A stretch of DNA of 64,000 bases from JAAYYF01 sp040255585 (GTDB taxonomy: Bacteria > Deinococcota > Deinococci > Deinococcales > Trueperaceae): NCBI GenBank assembly GCA_040255585.1, contig JBDZVI010000002.1, positions 30,363 to 94,362 on the forward strand. Reading direction: 5' to 3'. Positions 1-8,587 of the stretch are shown piece after piece. Each line of letters begins with the position of its first letter. Position 1 is the stretch's first letter. Both the position numbers and the translations under genes were made by a program. The notes under the pieces were generated by a model. It saw only the letters and a list, made by a program, of their open reading frames with translations. It was not told the origin of the DNA and did not search any database.

Positions 1-28
1 TGATCACAACGCGCGGACGGTTGGGCAT
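1..28 (-). CDS. 5' end of a gene running off the left edge
   Basis: An ATG at 28-26 on the minus strand opens nine codons (MPNRPRVVI) that leave the window. A ribosome-binding site (AAAGGTGG, about 5 nt before the ATG) supports it as a real start. The basic opening followed by a short hydrophobic strand would fit, for example, a ketoacyl-ACP synthase, but nine residues cannot identify a family, so no function is assigned. Confidence 0.4.
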
Positions 29-217
29 GACCGCCACCTTTCACAGGGGCTCGCAGGCGCGCCGCCTAGGGCGCGAGGCCGCCGCTCCGGAGGTGCATGC
101 GCGTCGGGCGCGTGCCTACCGAGGCGGGACGAATGCCCCTTGTGAAAGATTGTACAAGCATTGGCGGGATCGCGCAGCCGCTGGCGTACATACCACCTTG
201 TCGACCGCGCGGCCGGG
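29..217. other. Intergenic region left of sdaAA
   Basis: No coding region is convincing here. On the minus strand a TACAAT hexamer (154-149) could be the -10 of the leftward gene that starts at 28, which would give a leader of about 110 nt containing its SD. No -35 match is seen. sdaAA ends at 218, reading leftward into this space; no hairpin with a T-run was found for its termination. Confidence 0.4.
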
Positions 218-1060
218 CTAGCGCGCCATCTTCAGCGCGATGCGGCGCCCGGTGGGCGTGTCGGCCAACCCGCCCTCGCCCGTCTCCCGCAGTTCCGGTG
301 GCAACATCCGGCCGACGGCCGCCATGGCGTACACGACCTCGTCTGGCGGGATCACCGACTCGACGCCGGCCAGAGCCAGCTGCGCCGCCGATACCGCGTG
401 CACGGCATAGAAGGCGTTGCGGGAGACGCACGGCACCTCGACGTAACCGCCCACTGGGTCGCACACCAAGCCGATGGTGTTCATCAGGGCCTGGGCGGCG
501 GCGTGCACGCACGCGCGGGCCGTGCCGCCGAGCAACTCGGTGACGGCCGCGGCCGCCATGGCGGCGCTCGAGCCGATCTCGGCCTGGCAGCCGCCGGTGG
601 AGCCCGCGATGAACATGCTCTTGCTGATGACCTGGCCGATGCCGGCGGCCAGGACGAGGGGCATCACGAGGTCGGAGTCGTCGAGCCCCAGGTGGTCGGC
701 GACGCCGATGAGCGCGCCGGGCACGGTGCCGGCGCTGCCAGCGGTCGGCGCCGCGACGATGCGACCCATGCGCGCGTTCTCCTCGTTGACGGCCATGGCG
801 TAGGCCTGCACGCGCTTGAGGAGGGGCGCGCCTAGGGCGTCTGGAGCGTCGTTCAGGGTCTTGGCGTTCCAGCCCACCATGCCGGTACGGCTGGGCGCCG
901 TGCTGGCGAGGCCGCGGCGGATGGAGTCGCGCATCTCCCCGATCCGCCCGAGCATGGTGGTGAGGAGGTGGCTCCTGGCGGCCCCGTCGTCGCCGAGATC
1001 GTCTTGCAGGACGAACTCGGACGCCTTGCCCTCGTACAGCATGATGTCAGCTAGCGTCAT
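218..1060 (-). CDS. sdaAA: L-serine dehydratase, iron-sulfur, alpha subunit
   Basis: Catalytic subunit of the two-subunit L-serine ammonia-lyase, which converts serine to pyruvate and ammonia in the cytoplasm. The 280-residue product carries three cysteines in the family's usual contexts: Cys158 (GGCQAEIG), Cys200 (VCDPVGG) and Cys211 (VPCVSRN), the expected ligands of the oxygen-labile [4Fe-4S] cluster. The start at 1060 overlaps the stop of sdaAB by 4 nt (ATGA), so the subunits are translationally coupled. A longer reading frame exists upstream, but its extra 38 residues are arginine-rich and lie inside sdaAB, so I rejected it. Confidence 0.93.
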   Translation of the reverse strand: MTLADIMLYEGKASEFVLQDDLGDDGAARSHLLTTMLGRIGEMRDSIRRGLASTAPSRTGMVGWNAKTLNDAPDALGAPLLKRVQAYAMAVNEENARMGRIVAAPTAGSAGTVPGALIGVADHLGLDDSDLVMPLVLAAGIGQVISKSMFIAGSTGGCQAEIGSSAAMAAAAVTELLGGTARACVHAAAQALMNTIGLVCDPVGGYVEVPCVSRNAFYAVHAVSAAQLALAGVESVIPPDEVVYAMAAVGRMLPPELRETGEGGLADTPTGRRIALKMAR

Positions 1061-1809
1061 CGCGCGTCTCCATCTGCGTCCGCGCTCGCAAGCGCGGACG
1101 CCTCCGTCTCGGCGGGTGCGCCTGCCGTTACAGGCGCGTCGCCTGCCATGACCGCCGGCAGTTGCCGTAGCCAATGGATGTACGGCAGGCTGCTCAGGTA
1201 GGTGACCGCGTAATCGGCGAGCGGTCGGTCGATCTCCATGGACAGCATGGCGTGCCCACCGCGCCGCTGACGGGCCGAGAACGCCGTGGCGATGTTGCCC
1301 TGATCGTCGGCGACGACGCTCGCGACGCGGGCGATGACGCCCGGCCTGTCCGTGTGCAGCGCCAGCAGCGCATGGTAGGCGCCGCTCACCTGGACGTCGA
1401 AGCCGTTGACCTGGCTGATGCGCACGAACCCCGCCCCGAGGCTCGAGCCGAGTACGGAAACGTTGGCACCGTCGCCGCCGGCGCTCAACTCCATGAGCAC
1501 GCTGTTCGGGTGGATGTCGCCCAGGTCGGCGGTCGTGAACTCGTACTCAAGGCCGGCCGTCGCCGCGTGCTCGAAGGCGTCGCGGATGCGCTCGTCGTCG
1601 GGGAAGTAGCCGAGCGTGCCTGCTACCAGCGCCAGGTCGGTGCCGTGGCCCTTCGCGGTCTTGGCGAACGAGCCGTGCAGTACGAAAGTGGCGCGCCGCG
1701 GTTCGGCGCCCAGCACGTTCCGTGCGAGGAGCGCCAAGCGGCAGGCGCCCGCCGTATGCGAGCTGGAAGGCCCGACCATGACGGGGCCGATCTGGTCGAG
1801 GAGCGACAT
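1057..1809 (-). CDS. sdaAB: L-serine dehydratase, iron-sulfur, beta subunit
   Basis: Partner of SdaAA. The 250-residue protein starts with the SDH beta signature (SLLDQIGPVMVGPSSSHTAGA, in two blocks, residues 2-22) and has an ACT domain at about residues 143-200 (ALLALHTDRPGVIARVASVV), the domain that typically binds serine or another amino acid. An alanine-rich tail follows. A TACACT hexamer lies 9 nt before the ATG on the minus strand, so the sdaAB-sdaAA mRNA is probably nearly leaderless. Bacillus-type two-gene organisation rather than the fused E. coli SdaA. Confidence 0.93.
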   Translation of the reverse strand: MSLLDQIGPVMVGPSSSHTAGACRLALLARNVLGAEPRRATFVLHGSFAKTAKGHGTDLALVAGTLGYFPDDERIRDAFEHAATAGLEYEFTTADLGDIHPNSVLMELSAGGDGANVSVLGSSLGAGFVRISQVNGFDVQVSGAYHALLALHTDRPGVIARVASVVADDQGNIATAFSARQRRGGHAMLSMEIDRPLADYAVTYLSSLPYIHWLRQLPAVMAGDAPVTAGAPAETEASALASADADGDAR

Positions 1810-1818
1810 GCGACCTCA

Positions 1819-1824
1819 AGTGTA
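1819..1824 (-). promoter_or_regulatory. -10 hexamer of the sdaAB-sdaAA operon
   Basis: Read on the minus strand this is TACACT, 9 nt before the sdaAB ATG. The same hexamer precedes several other genes in the window at 6-9 nt. No clear -35 is visible. Transcription would start at or next to the initiation codon. Confidence 0.5.
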
Positions 1825-1920
1825 CTCGCGTCGCCGCGCCGCGCCGGTGCGGCGCGAGCGCTGTGAGAAACACGACGAACGCGCCGGGGCGCCTGCGTTA
1901 CTCGGCTCGAGCCTGTCCGG

Positions 1921-2574
1921 CTACCGGGGGGTCTTGCCCGCGGCGCTCACGCCGTCCCGCTCGCCCTGCGCGGGCAGCAGCGCGGCGATCTCCAGCATCA
2001 CGGCCCGCGTGAGCTCGGAGGCGTCGTCCCTCGTGCGGCCCGCGGCCGCGAGCGGCGGTCCGAACGCGACCCGGAACTTGCCGTTCTCGCGCCAGATGGC
2101 GGCGGGCAGGAGCTGGGTGCCGGCGCGCTGAGCGAGGTAGGCGGCCCCGTCCAACGCGGCGGCGTCGCCGGCGTTGCGTGTGCCCTGTACGAAGACGCCG
2201 ATGGCCCTACCCTCCTTTAGGCGCCTCAGCGCCTCCTTGATGGCCCCGATGTCCTGCCCCTCCCGGTCGACCGGGAACGCGCGCAGGCCTCGCATGATCG
2301 CGCGGCTGAACGGCTTGGCGAACAGCTCCTTCTTCGCCATGAACTCGAGCTTCCGGTTGATCGAGACGCCGACGATGGGCGGATCCCAGCTGCTCTCGTG
2401 GTTGCAGGCGACGACGAGCCCGACGCCCTGGGGAACGTTCTCAAGCCCCGTGATCCGCAGGCCGCGGAAGAGCCGGGCGTACGTGCGTACGACCCAGATA
2501 GCGGTCGGCATGAACCACTGTGGCGAGAGGAGCCACTCGAGGAAGCCGCGGCGTTGTTTGGGGCGTTCCGCCAT
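1921..2574 (-). CDS. plsC: 1-acyl-sn-glycerol-3-phosphate acyltransferase (PlsC family)
   Basis: Membrane-associated acyltransferase of phospholipid synthesis that would acylate lysophosphatidate to phosphatidate using acyl-ACP or acyl-CoA. The 217-residue protein has motif I as NHESSWD (the HX4D catalytic pair), motif II around FPVDREG, and a motif IV-like LLPAAIW. Motif III is VQGTRN instead of the usual PEGTR: the conserved Glu is Gln. It starts 8 nt after the upstream membrane protein gene, in an operon with uvrA. Family assignment is firm; substrate specificity is not, because of the motif III change. Confidence 0.85.
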   Translation of the reverse strand: MAERPKQRRGFLEWLLSPQWFMPTAIWVVRTYARLFRGLRITGLENVPQGVGLVVACNHESSWDPPIVGVSINRKLEFMAKKELFAKPFSRAIMRGLRAFPVDREGQDIGAIKEALRRLKEGRAIGVFVQGTRNAGDAAALDGAAYLAQRAGTQLLPAAIWRENGKFRVAFGPPLAAAGRTRDDASELTRAVMLEIAALLPAQGERDGVSAAGKTPR

Positions 2575-2582
2575 GCGGAGGC

Positions 2583-3161
2583 TCAGCGGACGCGCTCGGC
2601 CGGCTGGCGCCGACCGCCCTGAGGGTCGCGGCGGGGGTCGGCGATACGCGACGCGTCGCCGTCCAGGGCGGCGCGGGCCTCCCGCCGCCTATCCAGGAAG
2701 AGCGCGACGAGCACGCCGAGCGCTGCCACGAGCAGGTGCAGCGCCACCCAGGCGGCTTCGCTGACGTGCCAGGGCAGCGACACCTCGAAGAGTGGCTTCT
2801 TGGAGAGCTGCCACGACACGAGCGCCGGCGCGACGAGGAGGACGGGGGAGAGGACGAGCGCGCCGTAGCGCCAGCCGAACTCGAGCCCGAGCATGGCGAG
2901 CAGGTTGCCGCTCAGCACGATGGGGAGCATGACGAGCCAGTCCGGGTCGCCGCCGATGAGCCCGAACGGCGGAGCGAGCAGGGCGCATAGGTAGGCGACG
3001 GGCATGCCGGCGGCGGAGAAGCCGAGGTAGGCCGACAGCATGATGCCGAGGCTCCTGAACACGGCCGGCATCGGCGCCACGGCGCACACGATGGCGGCGA
3101 GAACGAAGAACACCCCGGCGAAGAGGCGTTGCGGCATGGGCGCCTTGCGGATCATGCTCAT
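2583..3161 (-). CDS. Multi-pass membrane protein of unknown function
   Basis: I do not recognise this 192-residue protein. It has about five hydrophobic segments (roughly residues 12-34, 36-62, 72-92, 98-115 and 134-157) and a charged, arginine-rich C-terminal tail of about 35 residues. Its ATG overlaps the uvrA stop by 4 nt (ATGA) and plsC follows 8 nt later, so uvrA, this gene and plsC are likely cotranscribed. A role near phospholipid synthesis is possible from the context only. Confidence 0.8.
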   Translation of the reverse strand: MSMIRKAPMPQRLFAGVFFVLAAIVCAVAPMPAVFRSLGIMLSAYLGFSAAGMPVAYLCALLAPPFGLIGGDPDWLVMLPIVLSGNLLAMLGLEFGWRYGALVLSPVLLVAPALVSWQLSKKPLFEVSLPWHVSEAAWVALHLLVAALGVLVALFLDRRREARAALDGDASRIADPRRDPQGGRRQPAERVR

Positions 3162-6019
3162 GCGGCGCTCTTCCGGACCGCCGCCCGCACCTCTGGCACG
3201 TGCAGGAGGAACTGGCCGGTCGAGCTAGCCTCGTTGGCGGCCACCTCCTCGGGCGTGCCGGCCGCCACGATGGTGCCGCCGCGCGCCCCCCCGTCGGGGC
3301 CGAGGTCGATGATCCAGTCGGCCGTCTTGATGACGTCCAGGTTGTGCTCGATCACGACGAGCGTGTTGCCGGCGTCGACGAGGCGGTGGAGGACCTCCAG
3401 GAGCTTGCGCGTGTCGTCGAAGTGGAGACCGGTCGTGGGCTCGTCCAAGATGTAGAGCGTCTGGCCCGTGCCGCGCCGCCCGAGCTCGCTCGCGAGCTTG
3501 ACGCGCTGCGCCTCGCCGCCCGAGAGCGTGGGCGACGGCTGGCCGATCTTGAGGTAGCCAAGGCCGACGTCTTGCATCAGCTGTAGCTTACGGGCTATGG
3601 CCGGGATGTTCTCGAAGAACTCGAGCCCCTCGTCGGTGGTCATGTTGAGCACTTCCGCTATGGACTTGCCGCGGATCTTCACCTCGAGCGTCTCGCGGTT
3701 GTAGCGCGCACCCTTGCACACTTCGCACGGCACGTACACGTCAGGCAGGAAGTACATCTCGACCTTGACGGTACCGTCGCCCTTGCAGGCCTCGCAGCGT
3801 CCACCCTTGACGTTGAAGGAGAAACGCCCTGGCTTGTAGCCGCGCTTGCGCGCCTCGGGCGCGCGCGTGAAGAGGTCGCGGATGTCGGTGAAGATGCCGG
3901 TGTAGGTGGCGGGGTTCGAGCGGGGCGTCCGGCCGATGGGCGATTGGTCGATCTCGATCACCTTGTCGACGTGCTCGGTGCCCTTGATGCGCTTGTGCGC
4001 GCCCGGCTGGGCCTTGGCGCGGTAGAGCTGCTTGGCGAGGGCGGCGTGGAGGATGCCGTGGACGAGGGTCGACTTGCCCGAGCCGGAGGCGCCGGTCACG
4101 CACGTGAGGGTACCGAGGGGGATCTCGACGTCGATGTCACGGAGGTTATGCTCCCGCGCGCCTTGGATGACGAGCTTCTTGCCGTTCCCTTCGCGGCGTC
4201 GGTCAGGTACCGGGATCTTCAGCTCGCCCCGCAGGTACTTGGCCGTGAGCGACTGCCTGTCCTGCGCGAGCAGCTCTGGCGTGCCGGCGGCGACCACCTT
4301 GCCGCCGTGGACCCCGGCGCCGGGTCCGAGGTCGACGATGTAGTCGGCCGCGCGCATGGTCTCCTCGTCGTGCTCGACGACTATCAGGGTGTTGCCGAGG
4401 TCGCGCAGGTTGAGAAGCGTGCGCAGGAGGCGCGCGTTGTCGCGCGGGTGCAGGCCGATGGACGGCTCGTCGAGCACGTAGAGCACCCCTGTGAGGCCGC
4501 TGCCGACCTGGGTGGCGAGGCGGATGCGTTGCGCCTCGCCGCCCGACAGGGTGTTGGCGCTGCGATCCAGGCTCAGGTAATCGAGCCCGACGTCCTCGAG
4601 GAAACCGAGGCGCGCGTTCACCTCGCGCAGGATAGGCCGCGCGATGTCGTCGCCGGCGCCATGCAGGACGAGGTTGGAGAAGAACTCGCGGCCGTCGCGG
4701 ACGGTCATGCCGCTGACCTCGGCGATGTTGCGATCGACCACGGTCACGGCGAGCACCTCGGGCTTGTAGCGCGTGCCGCCGCACTCCTTGCACGGCACCA
4801 GTGACATGTACTCCTCGAGCCTTTCGCGCATGGCGTCGGTGGCGGCCTCGCTCAAGCGCCGCCGCAGGTTAGGGATGACGCCCTCGAACTCGGCGCGAAA
4901 GCGCATGGTCTCACGCCCGCCCCGCTCGTAGACGACGAGGATGGGCTCCTCGGTGCCGTGCAGGATGGTCTCGCGCGCCTTCTCGGGCAGTTTCTCCCAG
5001 GGGGCGCCGATGTCGAAGTCGAGGTACTCGGCCAGCGCCTTCAGGCGGTCCCAGTAGTACACCTTGCCGTTATCGCCGCGCGCGCCCGTCCACGGGGCGA
5101 TGGCGCCCTGGGCGACGGAGAGCGTCGGGTCCGGGATGATCAGCTCGGGGTCGAACTGCTGGAGGTAGCCGAGCCCGCTGCAATGGCTGCAGGCGCCGTA
5201 CGGCGCGTTGAACGAGAACGTGCGTGGCTCCAGCTCCTCCAGGAACGTGCCGTGTTCCGGGCACGCGAACTTCTCACTGAAGAGCTCGTCGACGTTGTCG
5301 TCAGGCAAGAAGGCGCGCAGCAGGCCCTCGCCCTTCGTGAGGGCCAGCTCCGCCGACTCTGCGATGCGGGAGCGGTCGTTCTCGTCGATCACCACGCGGT
5401 CGATGACCACGTCGATGTCGTGTTTCTCGAAACGCTCCAGGTCCGCCTCGAGCGCCTGCTCGATGGTCTGCACGACGCCGTCGACGCGCACGCGCGCGAA
5501 GCCCTCCTTCTTCAGGTCGAGGAAGAGCTTCCGGTACTCGCCCTTGCGGCCTCGCACCACCGGGGCCAGGAGCATGCCGCGCTTGCCGGAGAAGCGCTCG
5601 ATGAGGCGGTCGACTATCTCGGTGGCCGACTGCCGTTGGATGACGCGCCCGCAGACGGGGCAGTGCGGGGTGCCGACGCGCGCGAAGAGGAGGCGCAGGT
5701 AGTCGTGGACCTCGGTGACGGTGCCGACCGTCGAGCGCGGGTTATGGCTGGTGGTCTTCTGGTCGATGCTGATGGCGGGGCTCAAGCCGTCGATCGAGTC
5801 GACGTCAGGCTTGTCCATGATGCCGAGGAACTGCCGCGCGTAGGCGGAGAGGCTCTCCACGTAGCGCCGCTGCCCTTCCGCGTAGATGGTGTCGAAGGCC
5901 AGGGTGGACTTGCCGGAGCCCGACACACCCGTGAAGACGATGAACTTGTTGCGGGGCAGTACCAGGTCGACGTTCTTGAGGTTGTGAGCGCGTGCCCCAC
6001 GGATGACGAGGTCCTGCAA
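3158..6019 (-). CDS. uvrA: Excinuclease ABC subunit A
   Basis: Damage-recognition ATPase of nucleotide excision repair; loads UvrB on DNA. The 953-residue protein has the two ABC modules of UvrA: Walker A at 31-39 (GVSGSGKST) and again near residue 640 (GASGSGKST), two LSGGEAQR signatures, and the YVEDVGL-type linker regions. The first zinc site has CPEH (Cys253/His256) in place of CxxC, paired with a downstream CSHC. Translation starts at TTG (6019), backed by a strong SD (GGGAGG). A TACACT hexamer at 6098-6093 on the minus strand may be the -10, giving a leader of about 65 nt. Confidence 0.97.
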   Translation of the reverse strand: MQDLVIRGARAHNLKNVDLVLPRNKFIVFTGVSGSGKSTLAFDTIYAEGQRRYVESLSAYARQFLGIMDKPDVDSIDGLSPAISIDQKTTSHNPRSTVGTVTEVHDYLRLLFARVGTPHCPVCGRVIQRQSATEIVDRLIERFSGKRGMLLAPVVRGRKGEYRKLFLDLKKEGFARVRVDGVVQTIEQALEADLERFEKHDIDVVIDRVVIDENDRSRIAESAELALTKGEGLLRAFLPDDNVDELFSEKFACPEHGTFLEELEPRTFSFNAPYGACSHCSGLGYLQQFDPELIIPDPTLSVAQGAIAPWTGARGDNGKVYYWDRLKALAEYLDFDIGAPWEKLPEKARETILHGTEEPILVVYERGGRETMRFRAEFEGVIPNLRRRLSEAATDAMRERLEEYMSLVPCKECGGTRYKPEVLAVTVVDRNIAEVSGMTVRDGREFFSNLVLHGAGDDIARPILREVNARLGFLEDVGLDYLSLDRSANTLSGGEAQRIRLATQVGSGLTGVLYVLDEPSIGLHPRDNARLLRTLLNLRDLGNTLIVVEHDEETMRAADYIVDLGPGAGVHGGKVVAAGTPELLAQDRQSLTAKYLRGELKIPVPDRRREGNGKKLVIQGAREHNLRDIDVEIPLGTLTCVTGASGSGKSTLVHGILHAALAKQLYRAKAQPGAHKRIKGTEHVDKVIEIDQSPIGRTPRSNPATYTGIFTDIRDLFTRAPEARKRGYKPGRFSFNVKGGRCEACKGDGTVKVEMYFLPDVYVPCEVCKGARYNRETLEVKIRGKSIAEVLNMTTDEGLEFFENIPAIARKLQLMQDVGLGYLKIGQPSPTLSGGEAQRVKLASELGRRGTGQTLYILDEPTTGLHFDDTRKLLEVLHRLVDAGNTLVVIEHNLDVIKTADWIIDLGPDGGARGGTIVAAGTPEEVAANEASSTGQFLLHVPEVRAAVRKSAA

Positions 6020-6211
6020 GGTGCCTCCCTGACGCGCCAGGGGCGCGAGCGGCCTGAAGCCGACGCTTGGGCGCGGCGCCGCTAAACGTGACAGTGTAAC
6101 AGAGGTCCGTGCATCGGCTGTATGCCGGGTGTCGCCCCTCGCCGCGCATGCGGTGGGGCCCGGACGGGCGCTTGCTGCTAAGCTTAAGGCCAGCTTTATA
6201 GGAGGCTTGAA

Positions 6212-6565
6212 GTGGCAAGTGCGAGCATCAAACGTTCATCCGACGTGGACAACGAGGCGCTGCTGAGCTTGTTCGGCATCATCCTCGGGTCCATCGGCAG
6301 CCTCATGATCGGCGTGTTCTGGGCGATGGGCGCCAACCTGAAAGCGACCGCCAACGGTGGCACCATAGTCCAGCAGCAGCTGACTGGCCTATGGAACACG
6401 TTGTTCTGGGCGTACCCGTTCGTAGTGATCGGCGCCATCATCGTCGCCGTCGGCCTGTACGCCATCAAGCGCTACAAGGAGGCCGCCGGAGTCGCCGCAC
6501 TGCCGATCATCGGTGTCGTCCTCTACTATTTCGCGCTCGTCCAGTTCCACGTGGGTCCGCGCTAG
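6212..6565 (+). CDS. Small two/three-pass membrane protein, unknown function
   Basis: A 117-residue protein starting at GTG behind a strong SD (GGAGG, 6201-6205). It has a short charged N-terminus and three hydrophobic stretches (about 19-42, 62-84 and 90-110). No catalytic motif is visible and I do not recognise a family. TTGCTG (6172-6177) and TTTATA (6195-6200) are 17 bp apart and look like a promoter, but transcription from it would begin almost at the start codon and lose the SD, so the true -10 is uncertain. The next gene starts 23 nt downstream. Confidence 0.75.
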   Translation: MASASIKRSSDVDNEALLSLFGIILGSIGSLMIGVFWAMGANLKATANGGTIVQQQLTGLWNTLFWAYPFVVIGAIIVAVGLYAIKRYKEAAGVAALPIIGVVLYYFALVQFHVGPR

Positions 6566-6588
6566 TCACGTAAGGGGAGGTCGGCGGC

Positions 6589-7263
6589 ATGCAGCTGCGT
6601 TACCTTGGCCACTCCGCCGTGCAGGCGAAGGGCGACGGCCACGAGGTCGTGTTCGACCCGTTCCTGACCCAGAACCCGCGCGCGGGCGCGAAACTGGACG
6701 AACTAGCCCCCGAGGCGATCCTGGTCACGCATGCCCACGGCGACCACTGGGGCGACACGCCGGAACTCGCGAGGCGCTCGGGCGCCACCGTCGTCGGTAC
6801 GGCCGAGGTGGCCGCCTACGCCGGGAAACTGGGCCTGCGCAGCCACGCCATGAACATCGGGGGCAGCCACGCGTTCCCGTTCGGGCGCGTCACCCTCACG
6901 CCGGCTTGGCATTCCAGCTCCTTCCCCGATGGGACTTATGGCGGCATGCCGACCGGGATCGTGCTCGAGCTGGGCGGCAAGCGCGTCTACCATGCCGGCG
7001 ATACGGCGCTCTTCTCCGACATGCGGCTCATCGGCCGGGAACCCATCGACCTGGCGTTCGTGCCCATCGGCGACAACTTCACCATGGGCCCGCAGGACGC
7101 GGTCGAGGCGGTAAAGCTGCTCAACCCTCGGTACGTCGTTCCCGTGCACTACGGTACCTTTCCACTGATCGCCCAGGATGCCGCCGCGTTCAAGCGCGAG
7201 GTCGAGCTCTCGTGCTCCACGACCTGCGTCGTTCTCGCGCCCGGCGAGGAAGTAACGCTCTGA
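6589..7263 (+). CDS. UPF0173-type metal-dependent hydrolase (metallo-beta-lactamase fold)
   Basis: Cytoplasmic MBL-fold hydrolase of 224 residues. The metal motif is intact: THAHGDHWGD near residue 47-56 (HxHxDH), a following His in AWHSSSF, Asp in HAGDTALF and a C-terminal His in VPVHYGTF. Length and sequence fit the UPF0173 family (YtkL-like), whose substrate is not established. It follows a small membrane protein gene by 23 nt and its stop overlaps the likely start of a protein kinase gene, so the three genes probably form one transcript. Confidence 0.88.
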   Translation: MQLRYLGHSAVQAKGDGHEVVFDPFLTQNPRAGAKLDELAPEAILVTHAHGDHWGDTPELARRSGATVVGTAEVAAYAGKLGLRSHAMNIGGSHAFPFGRVTLTPAWHSSSFPDGTYGGMPTGIVLELGGKRVYHAGDTALFSDMRLIGREPIDLAFVPIGDNFTMGPQDAVEAVKLLNPRYVVPVHYGTFPLIAQDAAAFKREVELSCSTTCVVLAPGEEVTL

Positions 7264-8282
7264 GCGAGGGTCGCCAGGCACCGTCCTTCGTCCCGCCCGG
7301 TTACGAGGTACTTAACAGACTCGGGTCGGGGCAGACGGCTCATGTCTACTCGGCTCGCCACGCCGTGTTCGGCGACGTCGCTCTCAAGCTGCCGCGACCG
7401 GAGCTGGCCCACCGACCCGTCCTGCGCCGCATGTTCGAGAACGAGGTCGCTATCACGACCAAGCTCTCCTCTCCGCAGGTCGTCACGGCGTACGAGGGCT
7501 TCCCGACGGGGCCGGGGGCGTTCCTCTCCCTCGAGTATTGCCGCGGCGGTACCCTCGACCAGCTTCTCCTCGAGAAGGGGTTGATGCCCCTCGACCGGTG
7601 CTACCGCTTCATCCTCGACGTCGCCGCAGGGCTGGCGCACAGCCACGAGCGACAGGTCCTGCACCGCGACGTCAAGCCGGCCAACGTCTTCCTTACCGAG
7701 CAGGGCACCGCCAAGCTCGGCGACTTCGGCACCGGCATGTTCATGAGCGACGATAGCAGCGACCGGGTCGGCACGGCTTTCTACATGGCGCCGGAGGTGT
7801 TCGAGGGCAACCAGGCCGGGGTCAGGTCGGACATCTACTCCCTCGGCGTCCTCGCCTACGAGGTCATAGGCGGTGAGCGTCCGTTCACCGGGAACTCGTA
7901 CGACGCCCTCATGGTTGCCCATCGGACGGGCGTGCCGAAGGACCTCCGAGCCCTGCGGCACGGGCTTGCTCCCGAGGTAGTCCGCATCGTGGCGCTCGCC
8001 ATGATGCGCGACCCCGCGAAGCGGTTCGGGAGCGCGGTCGAGTTCGGCCAGGCTCTTGCGGCCGCGACTTCGACGCCCATGCCCCGACCCGATTCGGCGT
8101 CCCGCTCCGCGACGCCCGTGGCGGAGAAGGCGCGCGTGACGGGGCGCGGCAGTCGCGCGGTCGGTCGCGGCTCGCCGGAGGAGGAGAGCGGTGGGCGGCA
8201 CGAAAGCGGCAAGGGCGCCGGCGAGCGGAACGACCGGCCGAAACGAGGCTTCTTCGGCTGGTTCAAGCGCGCGCGCGACTGA
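7260..8282 (+). CDS. Serine/threonine protein kinase with basic C-terminal tail
   Basis: Hanks-type kinase of about 340 residues. It shows a glycine loop (LGSGQTAHVY, residues 21-30), the ATP-orienting Lys43 (VALKL), the catalytic loop HRDVKPAN at 135-142, DFG at 155-157 and an APE-type MAPEVFEG. There is no transmembrane segment; after about residue 265 comes a low-complexity charged tail ending in GFFGWFKRARD, which could be an amphipathic membrane anchor. No ATG, GTG or TTG lies between GTG 7212 (inside the upstream gene) and the kinase fold. CTG 7260 overlaps the upstream stop (CTGA) and has an SD (GAGGA) 9 nt before it, so I prefer it. Confidence 0.85.
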   Translation: MSEGRQAPSFVPPGYEVLNRLGSGQTAHVYSARHAVFGDVALKLPRPELAHRPVLRRMFENEVAITTKLSSPQVVTAYEGFPTGPGAFLSLEYCRGGTLDQLLLEKGLMPLDRCYRFILDVAAGLAHSHERQVLHRDVKPANVFLTEQGTAKLGDFGTGMFMSDDSSDRVGTAFYMAPEVFEGNQAGVRSDIYSLGVLAYEVIGGERPFTGNSYDALMVAHRTGVPKDLRALRHGLAPEVVRIVALAMMRDPAKRFGSAVEFGQALAAATSTPMPRPDSASRSATPVAEKARVTGRGSRAVGRGSPEEESGGRHESGKGAGERNDRPKRGFFGWFKRARD

Positions 8283-8587
8283 AGGCGCGTACGGCTGAGG
8301 GCGCGTCCAAGATAGATGGCGCTCCCAAGACAAGGGGCGCGCCCAAGACAGATGACGCGTTGGACAGCGCGCCCGCGACCGAGGCGCCCCGTCGGTTACC
8401 GACGACCGGCGCACCGTCTGCCGGCTTGGTAGCCTTAAAGGCAAGCGGCGCACTAGGTCTTCCGAGGGCGTCCGCAAGAACCGATCCGAGTTAGAATCGG
8501 AACGAGTCCAAGTTGTTGCCGGCGGCCGACGGTCGCGCGAGGACTTTGGCAACGAACAGCTCCGGACCTTCCATGAGAGGTATTCGT
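8283..8587. other. 305-bp gap between kinase and suf operon
   Basis: No gene is supported. It contains a three-unit 18-bp tandem repeat (8300-8353). In the frame shifted by one from the kinase, codons stay open from before the kinase stop to a TAG near 8493 and would encode a Pro/Ala/Lys/Thr-rich tail. A TAGAAT hexamer (8492-8497), flanked by CCGAT (8481-8485) and ATCGG (8496-8500), is the best candidate -10 for the suf operon, giving a leader of about 80 nt. Confidence 0.5.
8300..8353. repeat. Three tandem copies of an 18-bp unit
   Basis: Units 8300-8317, 8318-8335 and 8336-8353 share the pattern GGCGCNCCCAAGANAGAT with few differences; the last two units are closest to each other. The period is six codons (Gly-Ala-Pro/Ser-Lys-Thr/Ile-Asp/Arg if read in the open frame). 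It lies directly after the kinase gene. Confidence 0.75.

Noticed and set aside
139..158. CTTGT/ACAAG inverted repeat near the left edge
   Set aside because: Arms of only 5 bp with a 10-bp spacer; easily due to chance.
6513..7259. In-frame N-terminal extension of the kinase
   Set aside because: The extra 249 codons lie wholly inside the 6212 and 6589 genes in another frame and are arginine-rich; the homology begins at about 7302.
7149..8552. A 467-codon minus-strand frame with repeated LSW-rich segments
   Set aside because: It is antisense to the kinase gene; the apparent protein repeat is only the 18-bp DNA repeat at 8300-8353 read on the other strand.
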